41,931 nt of DNA from UBA5359 sp002410925 [NCBI: bacterium UBP13_UBA5359] (GTDB lineage Bacteria > UBP13 > UBA5359): assembly GCA_002410925.1 (NCBI GenBank), contig DHPR01000015.1:29803-71733 (forward strand). The letters run 5' to 3'. The position numbers were made by a program, and so were the translations under genes. This document shows positions 16,400 to 24,968 of the stretch, in pieces; within the stretch, counting starts at the first letter, position 1; the number at the start of each line of letters is the position of its first letter. The notes under the pieces were generated by a model. It was given only the letters and a program-made list of their open reading frames with translations, was not told the origin of the DNA and made no database searches.

Positions 16400-17296
16400 A
16401 TGCAACGATTGGCTGAACGAGCCGGGATTCTTATAGAGGCGCTGCCTTATATCAAGCGCTATTTCGGTCGCACCATGATCATCAAATACGGTGGCAATGC
16501 CATGGTTAGCGAAGAGCTTAAGCAGGCCGTTATTGAAGATATTATTCTGATGCGCTATGTAGGGATGAACCCCATTCTTGTACATGGCGGAGGGCCGGAG
16601 ATCTCCAATACCATGAAGAAGATGGGTAAGGAAGCAGAGTTTGCCGGCGGTCTTAGAGTAACAGACAAGGCTACTATGGAGATAGCTCAAATGGTCCTTG
16701 TCGGTAAGATCAATACAGAGATAGTCTCCCTGATAAATAAGCATGGCGGGCAGGCTGTAGGATTGAGCGGCAAGGATGGTAATCTGATTCAGGCTTGCAA
16801 GGTTCCGCCTTACCGAAACGGCGATCTTTCGGTAGACATGGGCTATGTTGGAGAGGTGACGAAGGTCGATCCATCGATTCTCGTAACGCTGACAGAGCAG
16901 GGCTACATACCGGTCATCTCTCCGGTAGGCATAGGTAGTGAGGGTGAGAGTCTCAATATCAATGCCGATCACGCAGCCGGAGCCGTAGCTGCGGCACTAA
17001 GCGCAGCCAAGCTCATTCTGCTGACGGATATAGAAGGCATAATGAGGGACAAGAAGGATAGCTCTACGCTGGTATCGACACTGAATATAGCCGCCGCCAG
17101 GAAGGCCGTCACCGAAGGCATGGTTGATAAAGGCATGATACCGAAGGTGGAAGCCTGCATCACGGCTTTGGAAGCAGGTGTGGAACGCACTCATATTATT
17201 GACGGCCGGATACAGCATTCACTATTGATGGAGATATTTACCGATCGGGGCATCGGAACCATGATCACGGAAGAGGGTGTGGAGATTGCAGGGTAA
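16400..17296 (+). CDS. argB: Acetylglutamate kinase
   Basis: Phosphorylates N-acetylglutamate, the committed step of the cyclic arginine pathway. The 298-residue amino-acid-kinase fold shows IIKYGGNAM, VHGGGPEI and LLTDIEGIM. About 22 residues (AERAGILIEALPYIKRYFG) precede the kinase core. This N-terminal helix is characteristic of hexameric, arginine-inhibited enzymes and absent from insensitive ones such as that of E. coli, so feedback inhibition is likely. ATG 16400 follows AGGAGG. The 3' end overlaps argD. Confidence 0.97.
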   Translation: MQRLAERAGILIEALPYIKRYFGRTMIIKYGGNAMVSEELKQAVIEDIILMRYVGMNPILVHGGGPEISNTMKKMGKEAEFAGGLRVTDKATMEIAQMVLVGKINTEIVSLINKHGGQAVGLSGKDGNLIQACKVPPYRNGDLSVDMGYVGEVTKVDPSILVTLTEQGYIPVISPVGIGSEGESLNINADHAAGAVAAALSAAKLILLTDIEGIMRDKKDSSTLVSTLNIAAARKAVTEGMVDKGMIPKVEACITALEAGVERTHIIDGRIQHSLLMEIFTDRGIGTMITEEGVEIAG

Positions 17297-18485
17297 AAAG
17301 ATAACGGAACTGGAATCCAGATACGTGATGCAGACGTATGGTCGCCTGCCGGTAGTCTTTGTTTCCGGCAAGGGTAGTTACCTTACCGATGTCGACGGCA
17401 AGCGATACCTCGATTTTGTCAGCGGCATAGCGGTTAATGCTCTGGGTCATTGCCATCCGGCTATTACAGCGGCTATTGCTGACCAGGCGAGCAGGCTGGT
17501 ACATACTTCCAACATTTATTTTACCGAACCGCAGGTGCTGGTAGCAGAGAAACTGGTGCAGATGTCCGGCCTGGACAGAGTTTTTTTCTGCAATAGCGGA
17601 GCTGAGGCAAATGAGGCAGCTATTAAATTGGCTCGTAAAAGAGCTGCTGCCGTTTTAGGAGAAGAGCGTTATGAAATAATAACTGCTTACAAGTCTTTTC
17701 ACGGCAGGACAATGGCTACGCTGACCGCTACCGGACAGAGCAAATATCAGGCCGGTTTTCAACCGCTTCTGAAGGGGTTCCGTTATGCCGTTTTCAATGA
17801 CCTGCCCTCCTTTATCTCGCAGGCCGGCGATAAAACATGTGCCATAATGCTGGAACCGGTGCAGGGCGAAGGGGGTGTCCATCCCGCTGATATCGAGTTT
17901 TTGCAGGGGTTACGCCGTTTTTGTGATGATAATAACCTGCTCCTGATCTTTGATGAGGTTCAGAGTGGATTGGGAAGAACCGGTCATAATTTTGCCTGGG
18001 AGCATTATGATGTCAAGCCGGACATCATGACCCTGGCCAAGGCTCTTGGCGGCGGCTTGCCTATTGGTGCTATGCTGGCTGAGGAAGAGGTTGCCGGGGT
18101 ATTTGCACCCGGCGACCACGCCAGTACTTTTGGCGGCAATCCGGTGGCCTGCGCAGCAGCTTTTGCCTTCTTGCGCGTGCTGGAGGAAGAGGCTATACTC
18201 AGTAATGTATGCAAAATGAGCGCTTATATGCAAGACGGGTTGCTGGGATTGAGCCAGACCCTGCCCGATCATGTGGATAGCTTCCGCGGTTTGGGGCTGA
18301 TGCTGGCACTGGAGCTAAAATTGCCATCCGCCAGGGCTGTTGTGGCCGAATGCCTGAAGATGGGATTGCTGCTCAATAGCGTAAGCGATACTACTATACG
18401 GTTTCTGCCGCCGCTCAATGTATCGGCGACAGAGATAAATGAAGCACTGGATATCCTGAAGGTTGCACTTCAGGGACATGATTGA
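17286..18485 (+). CDS. argD: Acetylornithine aminotransferase
   Basis: PLP enzyme converting N-acetylglutamate semialdehyde to N-acetylornithine. Class III aminotransferase features are present: NSGAEANEAAIKLARK, YKSFHGRTMATL, FDEVQSGLGRTG, and the PLP lysine in TLAKALGGGLPIGAM, followed by STFGGNPVACAAA. The protein is about 399 residues, normal length. A GTG at 17277 is possible, but TTG 17286 is better spaced from AAGAGGG (17271-17277) and gives an 11-base overlap with argB. Related GABA or ornithine aminotransferases share these motifs; operon position settles the call. Confidence 0.95.
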   Translation: MQGKKITELESRYVMQTYGRLPVVFVSGKGSYLTDVDGKRYLDFVSGIAVNALGHCHPAITAAIADQASRLVHTSNIYFTEPQVLVAEKLVQMSGLDRVFFCNSGAEANEAAIKLARKRAAAVLGEERYEIITAYKSFHGRTMATLTATGQSKYQAGFQPLLKGFRYAVFNDLPSFISQAGDKTCAIMLEPVQGEGGVHPADIEFLQGLRRFCDDNNLLLIFDEVQSGLGRTGHNFAWEHYDVKPDIMTLAKALGGGLPIGAMLAEEEVAGVFAPGDHASTFGGNPVACAAAFAFLRVLEEEAILSNVCKMSAYMQDGLLGLSQTLPDHVDSFRGLGLMLALELKLPSARAVVAECLKMGLLLNSVSDTTIRFLPPLNVSATEINEALDILKVALQGHD

Positions 18486-18553
18486 GAGGTAAAGGGTGAA
18501 TGCCGGAATGCGGTGTGAATTCCATATTCCGTATTAAAAATGAGGGGGAAAGC

Positions 18554-19480
18554 ATGGGGTTGCAGAGAAGAGATCTGATATCGGGATATGATCTTGATCG
18601 TAAGGAAGTTGAGGCCGTCTTTGCAATGGCCGATGAGCTGCGCAGTGAATCGCGCAAAGATAGTCTGAATCGCTTGCCGGGGTGTTCGCTGGCTATGATT
18701 TTTCAGAAGCCATCAACCAGAACGCGGGTTTCCTTTGAGGCCGGCATCAGTCAGCTTGGAGGGCATGGACTCTTTCTTAGTGCTGACGACATGCAGCTCA
18801 AACGCGGCGAAACCATTGCCGATACGGCCAGAACACTCTCTCGTTATGTTGATGCCATAATGATCAGGACATATGATCATCAGGATGTAATAGATCTGGC
18901 GCAGTATGCCGATGTACCTGTTATTAACGGCCTTACGGATCTGCTGCATCCCTGCCAGTCCCTGGCGGATTTCTATACCATACGACAGAAACTGGATGGG
19001 TTGCAAGGGCTCAAGCTTGCTTATGTAGGCGATGGTAATAACGTTGCTCATTCACTAATGATAACAGCTGCTATTGTGGGTACCGATATAGCGGTGGCTA
19101 CTCCCAAGGGCTTTGAGCCTGATAAGAAAATAGTGAATATTACCCGTGAACTTGCAGCGGCTTCCGGTTCCAAAGTTGAATTAATGAATGATCCTATGGC
19201 TGCCGTGGAAGCGGCTAACGTTATCTACACCGATGTCTGGGCCAGCATGGGCCAGGAGGAAGAGGCTCTGCTCAGAAGAGCCATCTTCAAAGGTTATCAG
19301 ATAAACGATGAGAAATTGAAGATAGCCGACCCCAATGCCATAGTTCTGCACTGCCTGCCGGCGCACAGAGGAGAGGAGATCACGGATTCCGTTATCGATG
19401 GAGCCCATTCTGTGGTATTTGATCAGGCTGAAAACCGCCTTCATATCCAGAAAGCAATCATGTATCTGGTGATGTCCTAA
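18554..19480 (+). CDS. argF: Ornithine carbamoyltransferase
   Basis: Joins ornithine and carbamoyl phosphate to citrulline. The 308-residue form starting at ATG 18554 has the standard length. It contains the carbamoyl-phosphate loop STRTR at 54-58, HPCQSLAD, DVWASMGQEEE and the ornithine-site HCLPAHRG. An in-frame ATG at 18500 would add 18 atypical residues. AGGGGGAAA before 18554 and the family N terminus (LQRRDLISGYDL) support the shorter form. The stop codon overlaps the argR start (TAATG). Confidence 0.97.
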   Translation: MGLQRRDLISGYDLDRKEVEAVFAMADELRSESRKDSLNRLPGCSLAMIFQKPSTRTRVSFEAGISQLGGHGLFLSADDMQLKRGETIADTARTLSRYVDAIMIRTYDHQDVIDLAQYADVPVINGLTDLLHPCQSLADFYTIRQKLDGLQGLKLAYVGDGNNVAHSLMITAAIVGTDIAVATPKGFEPDKKIVNITRELAAASGSKVELMNDPMAAVEAANVIYTDVWASMGQEEEALLRRAIFKGYQINDEKLKIADPNAIVLHCLPAHRGEEITDSVIDGAHSVVFDQAENRLHIQKAIMYLVMS

Positions 19481-19929
19481 TGATTAAAGATCGTCGCAGA
19501 GCCATCGCTGATATTTTGCGACAGTATCGGATATGCACTCAGGAGGATCTGGTGACTCTTTTATCCGAGCGCGGCTATAGCGTAACACAGGCTACCATCT
19601 CCAGAGATATGCGGGAGATGGGGTTGGTAAAGATCCCTGATGATGAGGATGGGTATCGTTATGTTCTGCCTGATGACGGGCGCAGTCTAAGCAAGGAAGA
19701 GCATATAATCAGAGAGTTCGTTGTCGGCGCTGAAGGAAGCGGTAATCTTATTGTGATCAAGACTATGCCCGGTGCCGCTCAGGGAGTGGGAGCGGCCTTC
19801 GATATGCTGTGCTGGTCTGAGGTTATGGGAACGATTGCCGGCGACGACACCATATTTATTGCTTTACGCACGCTCGAAGATCTGCGGGCGCTGCTGGATA
19901 GAATAAAGGATTTACTGGAGGAGTATTGA
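19480..19929 (+). CDS. argR: Arginine repressor ArgR
   Basis: 149-residue transcription factor. The N-terminal winged helix (residues 1 to about 70) contains the recognition helix SVTQATISRDMREMGLVKI. The C-terminal domain, with PGAAQGVGAAFD and GTIAGDDTIFIAL, forms the trimer/hexamer and binds arginine. It starts within the argF stop codon (one-base overlap), so it is translationally coupled. Having the repressor gene inside the operon it probably controls makes an autoregulatory loop through the ARG-box-like dyads ahead of argC. Confidence 0.97.
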   Translation: MIKDRRRAIADILRQYRICTQEDLVTLLSERGYSVTQATISRDMREMGLVKIPDDEDGYRYVLPDDGRSLSKEEHIIREFVVGAEGSGNLIVIKTMPGAAQGVGAAFDMLCWSEVMGTIAGDDTIFIALRTLEDLRALLDRIKDLLEEY

Positions 19930-19930
19930 A

Positions 19931-21124
19931 ATGAAACGAAAGATCGTGCTTGCCTATTCCGGCGGATTGGATACCTCAGTAGCCATAAAATGGCTGCAGG
20001 ATCGCTATAACGCCGATGTCGTCTGTGTCGCCGGAGATGTGGGAGAATCCAGAGATTATGAAATGATACGGCAGAAGGCGTTGAAGTTAGGAGCTCTTTC
20101 CGCATATACCATCGATGGCAAAGAGGAGTTTATCAGGGATTATGCTTTTCAGGCGCTTAAGGCCAATGCCCTTTATGAGAATACATATCCCCTGGCTACC
20201 GCACTGGCCAGGCCCCTTATAGCTGCCAAGCTGGTGGATATTGCCGCCAAGGAAGGGGCTGATGCAGTGGCGCACGGTTGCACAGCCAAGGGTAACGATC
20301 AGGTGCGCTTTGATGTTTCCATTCGTGCCTTGAACCCTTCATTGGAGATAATCGCTCCCATGCGTGACTGGCCTATGTCTCGCGAAGAGGAGATAGAATA
20401 TGCCCGCCAGCATGACATCCCGGTACCGGTGAATATTGATAAACCCTACAGTACGGATATAAACTTGTGGGGAAGGAGTATCGAATGCGGTGTCCTGGAG
20501 GATCCCTGGAACGAGCCGCCGGCAGATATATATGAATTAACCGTTTCTCCGCAGGATGCGCCCGATAAGCCTGCTTATGCGGAAGTGGAATTCGAGCGAG
20601 GCGTGCCTGTCAGGTTGAATGGCGAAGCTCTTGCACCGGTAGCGCTGGTGGAGAAGCTCAATAGCCTGGCCGGTGCCAATGGCGTGGGTCGTATAGATAT
20701 GGTAGAGAACCGCCTGGTAGGTATTAAATCACGTGAGATATATGAGTGCCCGGCAGCCACCGTTCTGCTCAAAGCTCATGCTGATTTGGAGAGCCTTGTT
20801 CTGCCACGGGAGACGGCGCATTTCAAGAAGATGATAGAGCAGAAATTCTCCGAGCTGGTATATTTCGGACTATGGTTTTCGCAGTTGCGGGAAGCGCTTT
20901 CCGCTTTTATCGATAAAACGCAGGAAGTGGTTAGCGGCACAGTTCGTATCAAATTCTTTAAAGGAACCTGCACTGTAGCGGGCCGTAAATCACCGCACTC
21001 GCTCTATCAGCATGATCTGGCTACCTATGAGAAGGGCGACAGGTTCTCTCATAATGCAGCAGCCGGTTTTATAGAGCTGTGGGGCTTGCAATCGCAGATC
21101 TTTGCCGAGATTAACCGTAAATAA
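19931..21124 (+). CDS. argG: Argininosuccinate synthase
   Basis: ATP-dependent joining of citrulline and aspartate. The 397-residue protein has the N-type ATP pyrophosphatase loop AYSGGLDTS at 8-16, HGCTAKGNDQVRF, and GRSIECGVLEDPW in the synthetase domain. The start is one base after the argR stop codon, with GGAGGAG inside the end of argR. Confidence 0.98.
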   Translation: MKRKIVLAYSGGLDTSVAIKWLQDRYNADVVCVAGDVGESRDYEMIRQKALKLGALSAYTIDGKEEFIRDYAFQALKANALYENTYPLATALARPLIAAKLVDIAAKEGADAVAHGCTAKGNDQVRFDVSIRALNPSLEIIAPMRDWPMSREEEIEYARQHDIPVPVNIDKPYSTDINLWGRSIECGVLEDPWNEPPADIYELTVSPQDAPDKPAYAEVEFERGVPVRLNGEALAPVALVEKLNSLAGANGVGRIDMVENRLVGIKSREIYECPAATVLLKAHADLESLVLPRETAHFKKMIEQKFSELVYFGLWFSQLREALSAFIDKTQEVVSGTVRIKFFKGTCTVAGRKSPHSLYQHDLATYEKGDRFSHNAAAGFIELWGLQSQIFAEINRK

Positions 21125-21141
21125 GAGCAGGAGTAAGAGAG

Positions 21142-22515
21142 ATGAAATTATGGGGTGGCCGCTTCAGAGAAGAGATGTCCGAAGAGGTTGAGGAGTTTAC
21201 CTCCTCTCTGGCTTATGATGCTCGTCTTTACAAACAGGATATTGCAGGCAGCATCGCACATGCCCGTATGCTGGGACATACGGGGATAATCGGCGACAGT
21301 GAGGCTGAGCTTTTGGTGGCCGGTTTGCAGCAAGTGCTGGCAGAGATAGCCACCGAAGGCATACGTCCCGGCACCGGGGCCGAGGACATTCACATGTATG
21401 TGGAAGCGCGTCTGACCGAGCTGATCGGACCCGTGGGCAAGAAGCTGCATACCGGTCGCAGCCGCAATGATCAGGTGGCGCTTGACGAGCGGCTTTATCT
21501 TAAGGAAGTCATTCCACAGCTGGTAAACGATCTGGAAAAATTGCAACTAGCATTACTGGAGCAGGCGGAGCGGCACCGGGAAACGCCGCTCCCCGGCTAC
21601 ACCCATATGCAGCATGCCCAGCCGGTGCTGCTGGCCCATCATCTTCTGGCCTATATCGAGATGTTCAAACGCGATGCGGAACGTCTCTGCGATTCTCTAA
21701 AACGAGTGGATGTCATGCCGCTGGGGTCGGGCGCCCTGGCCGGTACCACCTTTCCCATTGACAGAGAGTTTGTAGCTCATGAACTGGAGTTTGCGGCTAT
21801 ATCCGCCAACAGCATGGACAGCGTCAGCGATAGGGATTACCTGGTGGAGCTTCTCTCCGGCCTGTCGTTGATCATGGTGCATCTCAGCCGGCTTTCCGAA
21901 GAGATGGTTCTCTGGTCTTCACCCGAATTCGGTTTTGCGGAGATAGGCGACGCCTTTGCTACCGGCAGCAGCATCATGCCGCAAAAGAAGAACCCCGATG
22001 TCGCCGAGCTGGTGCGCGGCCGTAGCGGCCGTGTCTTCGGTCACCTGATGAGTATATTGACCGTGCTCAAGGGACTGCCCATGACTTATAACCGCGATTT
22101 GCAGGAGGACAAGGAAGGGCTTTTCGATGCCCTGGATACGGTCAGCGCTTCGCTGAAGATATATGCCTCTATGATTCGGGCTACCGAGTTCAAACCCGAT
22201 AAGATGTCCGATGCTCTGAAGATTGATTTCTCCGATGCCACCGATGTGGCCGATTACCTGGTGCGGCGCGGCATGTCCTTCCGCGAAGCGCACGAGGCGG
22301 TGGGCAACATGGTGCGCTATTGCCTGGACGAGCACAAAGTGCTCTCATCCCTGCGTTTGGAGGAGCTGCAGCGCTTTTCCGATCTCTTTGACGATACCAT
22401 ATATGACGCTCTGGGCATCATGAACATCATCGACGCCCGCAGGCATCCCGGCGGTACCGCCAGAGATTCTGTTACCAAGGCTCTGAAGCAGGCCAGCGAG
22501 CGGCTGCGACAGTAA
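21142..22515 (+). CDS. argH: Argininosuccinate lyase
   Basis: Splits argininosuccinate to arginine and fumarate; last gene of the operon. The 457-residue protein opens with KLWGGRF and has LHTGRSRNDQVALDERLYL, GYTHMQHAQPVLL and the mobile catalytic-Ser loop GSSIMPQKKNPD. GC content rises toward the 3' end: the line 22261-22320 is about 68% G+C by hand count. No clear terminator follows. Confidence 0.98.
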   Translation: MKLWGGRFREEMSEEVEEFTSSLAYDARLYKQDIAGSIAHARMLGHTGIIGDSEAELLVAGLQQVLAEIATEGIRPGTGAEDIHMYVEARLTELIGPVGKKLHTGRSRNDQVALDERLYLKEVIPQLVNDLEKLQLALLEQAERHRETPLPGYTHMQHAQPVLLAHHLLAYIEMFKRDAERLCDSLKRVDVMPLGSGALAGTTFPIDREFVAHELEFAAISANSMDSVSDRDYLVELLSGLSLIMVHLSRLSEEMVLWSSPEFGFAEIGDAFATGSSIMPQKKNPDVAELVRGRSGRVFGHLMSILTVLKGLPMTYNRDLQEDKEGLFDALDTVSASLKIYASMIRATEFKPDKMSDALKIDFSDATDVADYLVRRGMSFREAHEAVGNMVRYCLDEHKVLSSLRLEELQRFSDLFDDTIYDALGIMNIIDARRHPGGTARDSVTKALKQASERLRQ

Positions 22516-22741
22516 CATAGCTTTGCGAGCGGCCGAGGTATCCAAGGCTGAGAAGCAATTCTACTATATCAGGATGAATATCCCGGTCAATAATGCTGTG
22601 CCTATCAGCAGGCGTTATCTGAAAGGGGCCGGAGGCATAAAGAAGCTCTGGGAAATGTTTTATAGCAATTGACAAAATCGCTCTCTCCGTGCTACCTTCG
22701 AATAACCGGTCAAATTTGCAGACGGAAGAGCGTTTTTACTT
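22516..22741. other. argH-MFS intergenic gap
   Basis: The longest gene-free stretch in the window at 226 bases. A 67-codon open frame on the - strand (22472-22675) covers most of it and runs into the 3' end of argH. It lacks a convincing ribosome-binding site or recognisable domain. No rho-independent terminator is visible. A TTGACA promoter element lies near the right end. Confidence 0.4.
22669..22698 (+). promoter_or_regulatory. Possible promoter for the MFS transporter
   Basis: A perfect -35 hexamer TTGACA (22669-22674) is followed after 18 bases by TACCTT (22693-22698), a poor -10 matching three of six positions. Transcription would begin near 22705, giving a leader of about 37 bases. 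The weak -10 suggests low or activator-dependent expression. Confidence 0.4.
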
Positions 22742-23968
22742 ATGAATAAAAACTGGAAGAAAAAGGTTTTTCTCTTTCTGCTCAGCCAGACGATATCGCT
22801 CTTCGGCTCGACTCTGGTGCAGTATGCCATTACCTGGTATATCACGCTCAGGACGCAATCCGGCGCCATGATGACCATATCTATTATTTGCGGTTTTTTG
22901 CCTACCTTTTTCCTCTCTCCCTTTGCGGGTGTGTGGGCTGACCGCTATAATAGAAAAACGCTTATTATTCTGTCGGATTCCATGATTGCAATAGCAACTC
23001 TTCTTTTAGCCGTACTCTTTTTTATTGGTTATGATGCAATATGGTTGCTCTTTGCGATATCCGTCGTACGTGCCCTGGGGGCAGGAATTCAATTGCCGGC
23101 GGTGGGGGCCTTTTTGCCGCAATTTGTGCCGGAGGAGAGGCTCGTCAGGGTAAATGCGATAAACGGGAGCATGCAATCAATGGTTACATTGCTATCCCCG
23201 CTGCTTAGCGGTGCTCTTCTGGCTATGGCCACCATTGAAGCCATATTCCTTATCGATGTTATTACGGCAGCCATAGCGGTTTTGATAATGCTTTTATTTT
23301 TGCGTGTGCCCATTCATGCAAAGGCTGCCTGCAAGCAATCGATCAGCTATTTTGGCGATATGCGAGAGGGCTTTGCTTATATTAAAGATCATGACTTCGT
23401 TAGAATATTCTGTTTTTTTAACATAATCTTCTGTGTGTTAATTGCGCCGGCTGCTTTTTTAACGCCGCTGCAGGTCACCCGCAGTTTCGGCAGCGATGTC
23501 TGGCGCCTGACGGCCGTAGAGGTTATCTTTTCCATCGGCATGGTCATCGGCGGCATCATAATGGCCTCCTGGGGCGGCTTTAAAAACAGGGTTTGTACTA
23601 TGGCGCTGGCAAATCTTATTATCGGAGCCTCTACTTTGGCGCTTGGAATCGTTTCTGCTTTTGGAATTTACCTGATTTTCATGGGATTGATTGGATTGGC
23701 TATGCCGATGTTCAATACACCCTTTATGGTTTTATTGCAACAGAAGGTAGCGGAGGATTTTTTAGGCAGAGTCTTTGGTGTTTTCGGGATGATTTCAAGC
23801 GTTATGCTGCCGTTGGGCATGCTGATCTTCGGGCCTGTAGCTGATTTTGTTAAAATAGAATGGTTGCTTGTGGCGACCGGTTTATTACTGCTTATACATG
23901 GCCTTTTTATCTTGGGCAATAAAGTGCTGATTAAGGAAGGAAAGCCGCTTTCGAAAGCTGTGACATGA
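22742..23968 (+). CDS. MFS transporter, macrolide-efflux (DHA3) type
   Basis: 408 residues with about twelve hydrophobic helices. The early pattern SQTISLFGSTLVQYAITWYI, the loop motif PFAGVWADRYNRK between helices 2 and 3, and GAGIQLPAVGAFLPQFVPEERLVRVNA resemble MefA-like drug/proton antiporters of the DHA3 group. The substrate is unknown. The gene stands alone, its ribosome-binding site is poor (GGAAG 13 bases upstream), and parts are markedly AT-rich (23401-23460 is about 32% G+C by hand count), unlike argH before it. Horizontal acquisition is possible but unproven. Confidence 0.88.
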   Translation: MNKNWKKKVFLFLLSQTISLFGSTLVQYAITWYITLRTQSGAMMTISIICGFLPTFFLSPFAGVWADRYNRKTLIILSDSMIAIATLLLAVLFFIGYDAIWLLFAISVVRALGAGIQLPAVGAFLPQFVPEERLVRVNAINGSMQSMVTLLSPLLSGALLAMATIEAIFLIDVITAAIAVLIMLLFLRVPIHAKAACKQSISYFGDMREGFAYIKDHDFVRIFCFFNIIFCVLIAPAAFLTPLQVTRSFGSDVWRLTAVEVIFSIGMVIGGIIMASWGGFKNRVCTMALANLIIGASTLALGIVSAFGIYLIFMGLIGLAMPMFNTPFMVLLQQKVAEDFLGRVFGVFGMISSVMLPLGMLIFGPVADFVKIEWLLVATGLLLLIHGLFILGNKVLIKEGKPLSKAVT

Positions 23969-24022
23969 TTCTTAGGCCATTATAACGGAGAATAATAAAT
24001 GAAAAATCGACTCAAAATGAAA

Positions 24023-24052
24023 TTGACCCCTCTTTCCGGAACATGTTAAAAT
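24023..24052 (+). promoter_or_regulatory. Promoter upstream of cdaA
   Basis: TTGACC (24023-24028), an 18-base spacer and TAAAAT (24047-24052) score 5/6 and 5/6 against the sigma-70/sigma-A consensus. The predicted start near 24059 leaves a leader of about 35 bases before the cdaA ATG. Confidence 0.6.
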
Positions 24053-24093
24053 AAAGTATTACCGTTCCTCGAAAGGATTGTGAAAAGCGGCCG

Positions 24094-24930
24094 ATGCATT
24101 TGCCCGTGATAGTTTCTAGGATTCTCGATGCATTGATTATTGTATGGGCATTTATTATGCTCCTGCGGCTTATACGCGGTACCAGAGCAGTTCAACTGCT
24201 GAAGGGGCTGGCGGTAATCCTGGTCGTTTTTTATCTTACGCGTCTTCTTGATCTGGTAGCTACCAATTGGCTTTTACAAAAGCTTTCTTATATGCTGATG
24301 GTAGCCGTGCCCATAGTTTTTTATCCGGAATTGCGGCGGGCATTGGAGCAGCTTGGACGCGGTTGGTCGTTAAGCGGCAATACTTCATTGATTTCCGATG
24401 AAGCGGTCAAGAATGTAATAGGAGCGATTGTTGAGGCGGCCGGCTACCTGTCATCACGTCGGCAGGGCGCTATTATTGTAATAGAGCGGGACAGCGGGCT
24501 GGGTGAGTATGTGGAAACTGGAACCTTGCTAATGTGCACTGTTTCATCTGAGATTATCGAAACCATCTTTCAACCGCAAACACCGCTGCATGACGGAGCG
24601 CTCATACTGCGTGGCGAGACACTGCTGGCGGCCGGTTGTTTTCTGCCTCTATCGGATAGGAACGATCTGCCTCAGTATATGGGGACCAGGCATCGCGCTG
24701 CTGTTGGCATAGCTGAAGAGACAGATGCGCTGGCTATGGTCATCTCTGAAGAGACAGGTCGCATATCGATGGCTGCCGACGGTAAAATCTTCACCGGATT
24801 AACTCTGGAGAACCTGGAAACCGTGTTGGGAGATTTTTACAGGAATTATCGCAGAAGCTTTCAGCTTCTGTCGGCAGATGATATCAGTTTGAAATTCAGA
24901 GAGCGGAAAGAACAAAGAGCAAATCGATAG
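24094..24930 (+). CDS. cdaA: Diadenylate cyclase CdaA (c-di-AMP synthase)
   Basis: Makes cyclic di-AMP from two ATP. The 278-residue protein has three N-terminal membrane helices (about 4-25, 35-50 and 62-80) and a DAC domain at about 105-235 with the catalytic DGA motif at 167-169 and RHR at 199-201. This is the membrane-bound CdaA/DacA class. The usual regulator gene cdaR (YbbR domains) is missing: glmM begins 38 bases after the stop codon. In Firmicutes, GlmM binds and inhibits CdaA, so the direct pairing still makes sense. The ribosome-binding site is weak. Confidence 0.97.
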   Translation: MHLPVIVSRILDALIIVWAFIMLLRLIRGTRAVQLLKGLAVILVVFYLTRLLDLVATNWLLQKLSYMLMVAVPIVFYPELRRALEQLGRGWSLSGNTSLISDEAVKNVIGAIVEAAGYLSSRRQGAIIVIERDSGLGEYVETGTLLMCTVSSEIIETIFQPQTPLHDGALILRGETLLAAGCFLPLSDRNDLPQYMGTRHRAAVGIAEETDALAMVISEETGRISMAADGKIFTGLTLENLETVLGDFYRNYRRSFQLLSADDISLKFRERKEQRANR

Positions 24931-24968
24931 ATAGCTATGCCTCGCAAAACATTGCAAGGAGGATCGGC

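Noticed and set aside
22472-22675. 67-codon reading frame on the - strand overlapping the end of argH
   Set aside because: There is no convincing ribosome-binding site or recognised domain, and it overlaps the GC-rich end of argH antisense, where open frames arise by chance.
24000-24050. Short 16-codon frame (MKNRLKMKLT...) upstream of cdaA
   Set aside because: It overlaps the predicted cdaA promoter -35 and -10, so it would not be on the cdaA transcript, and it has no conserved features.
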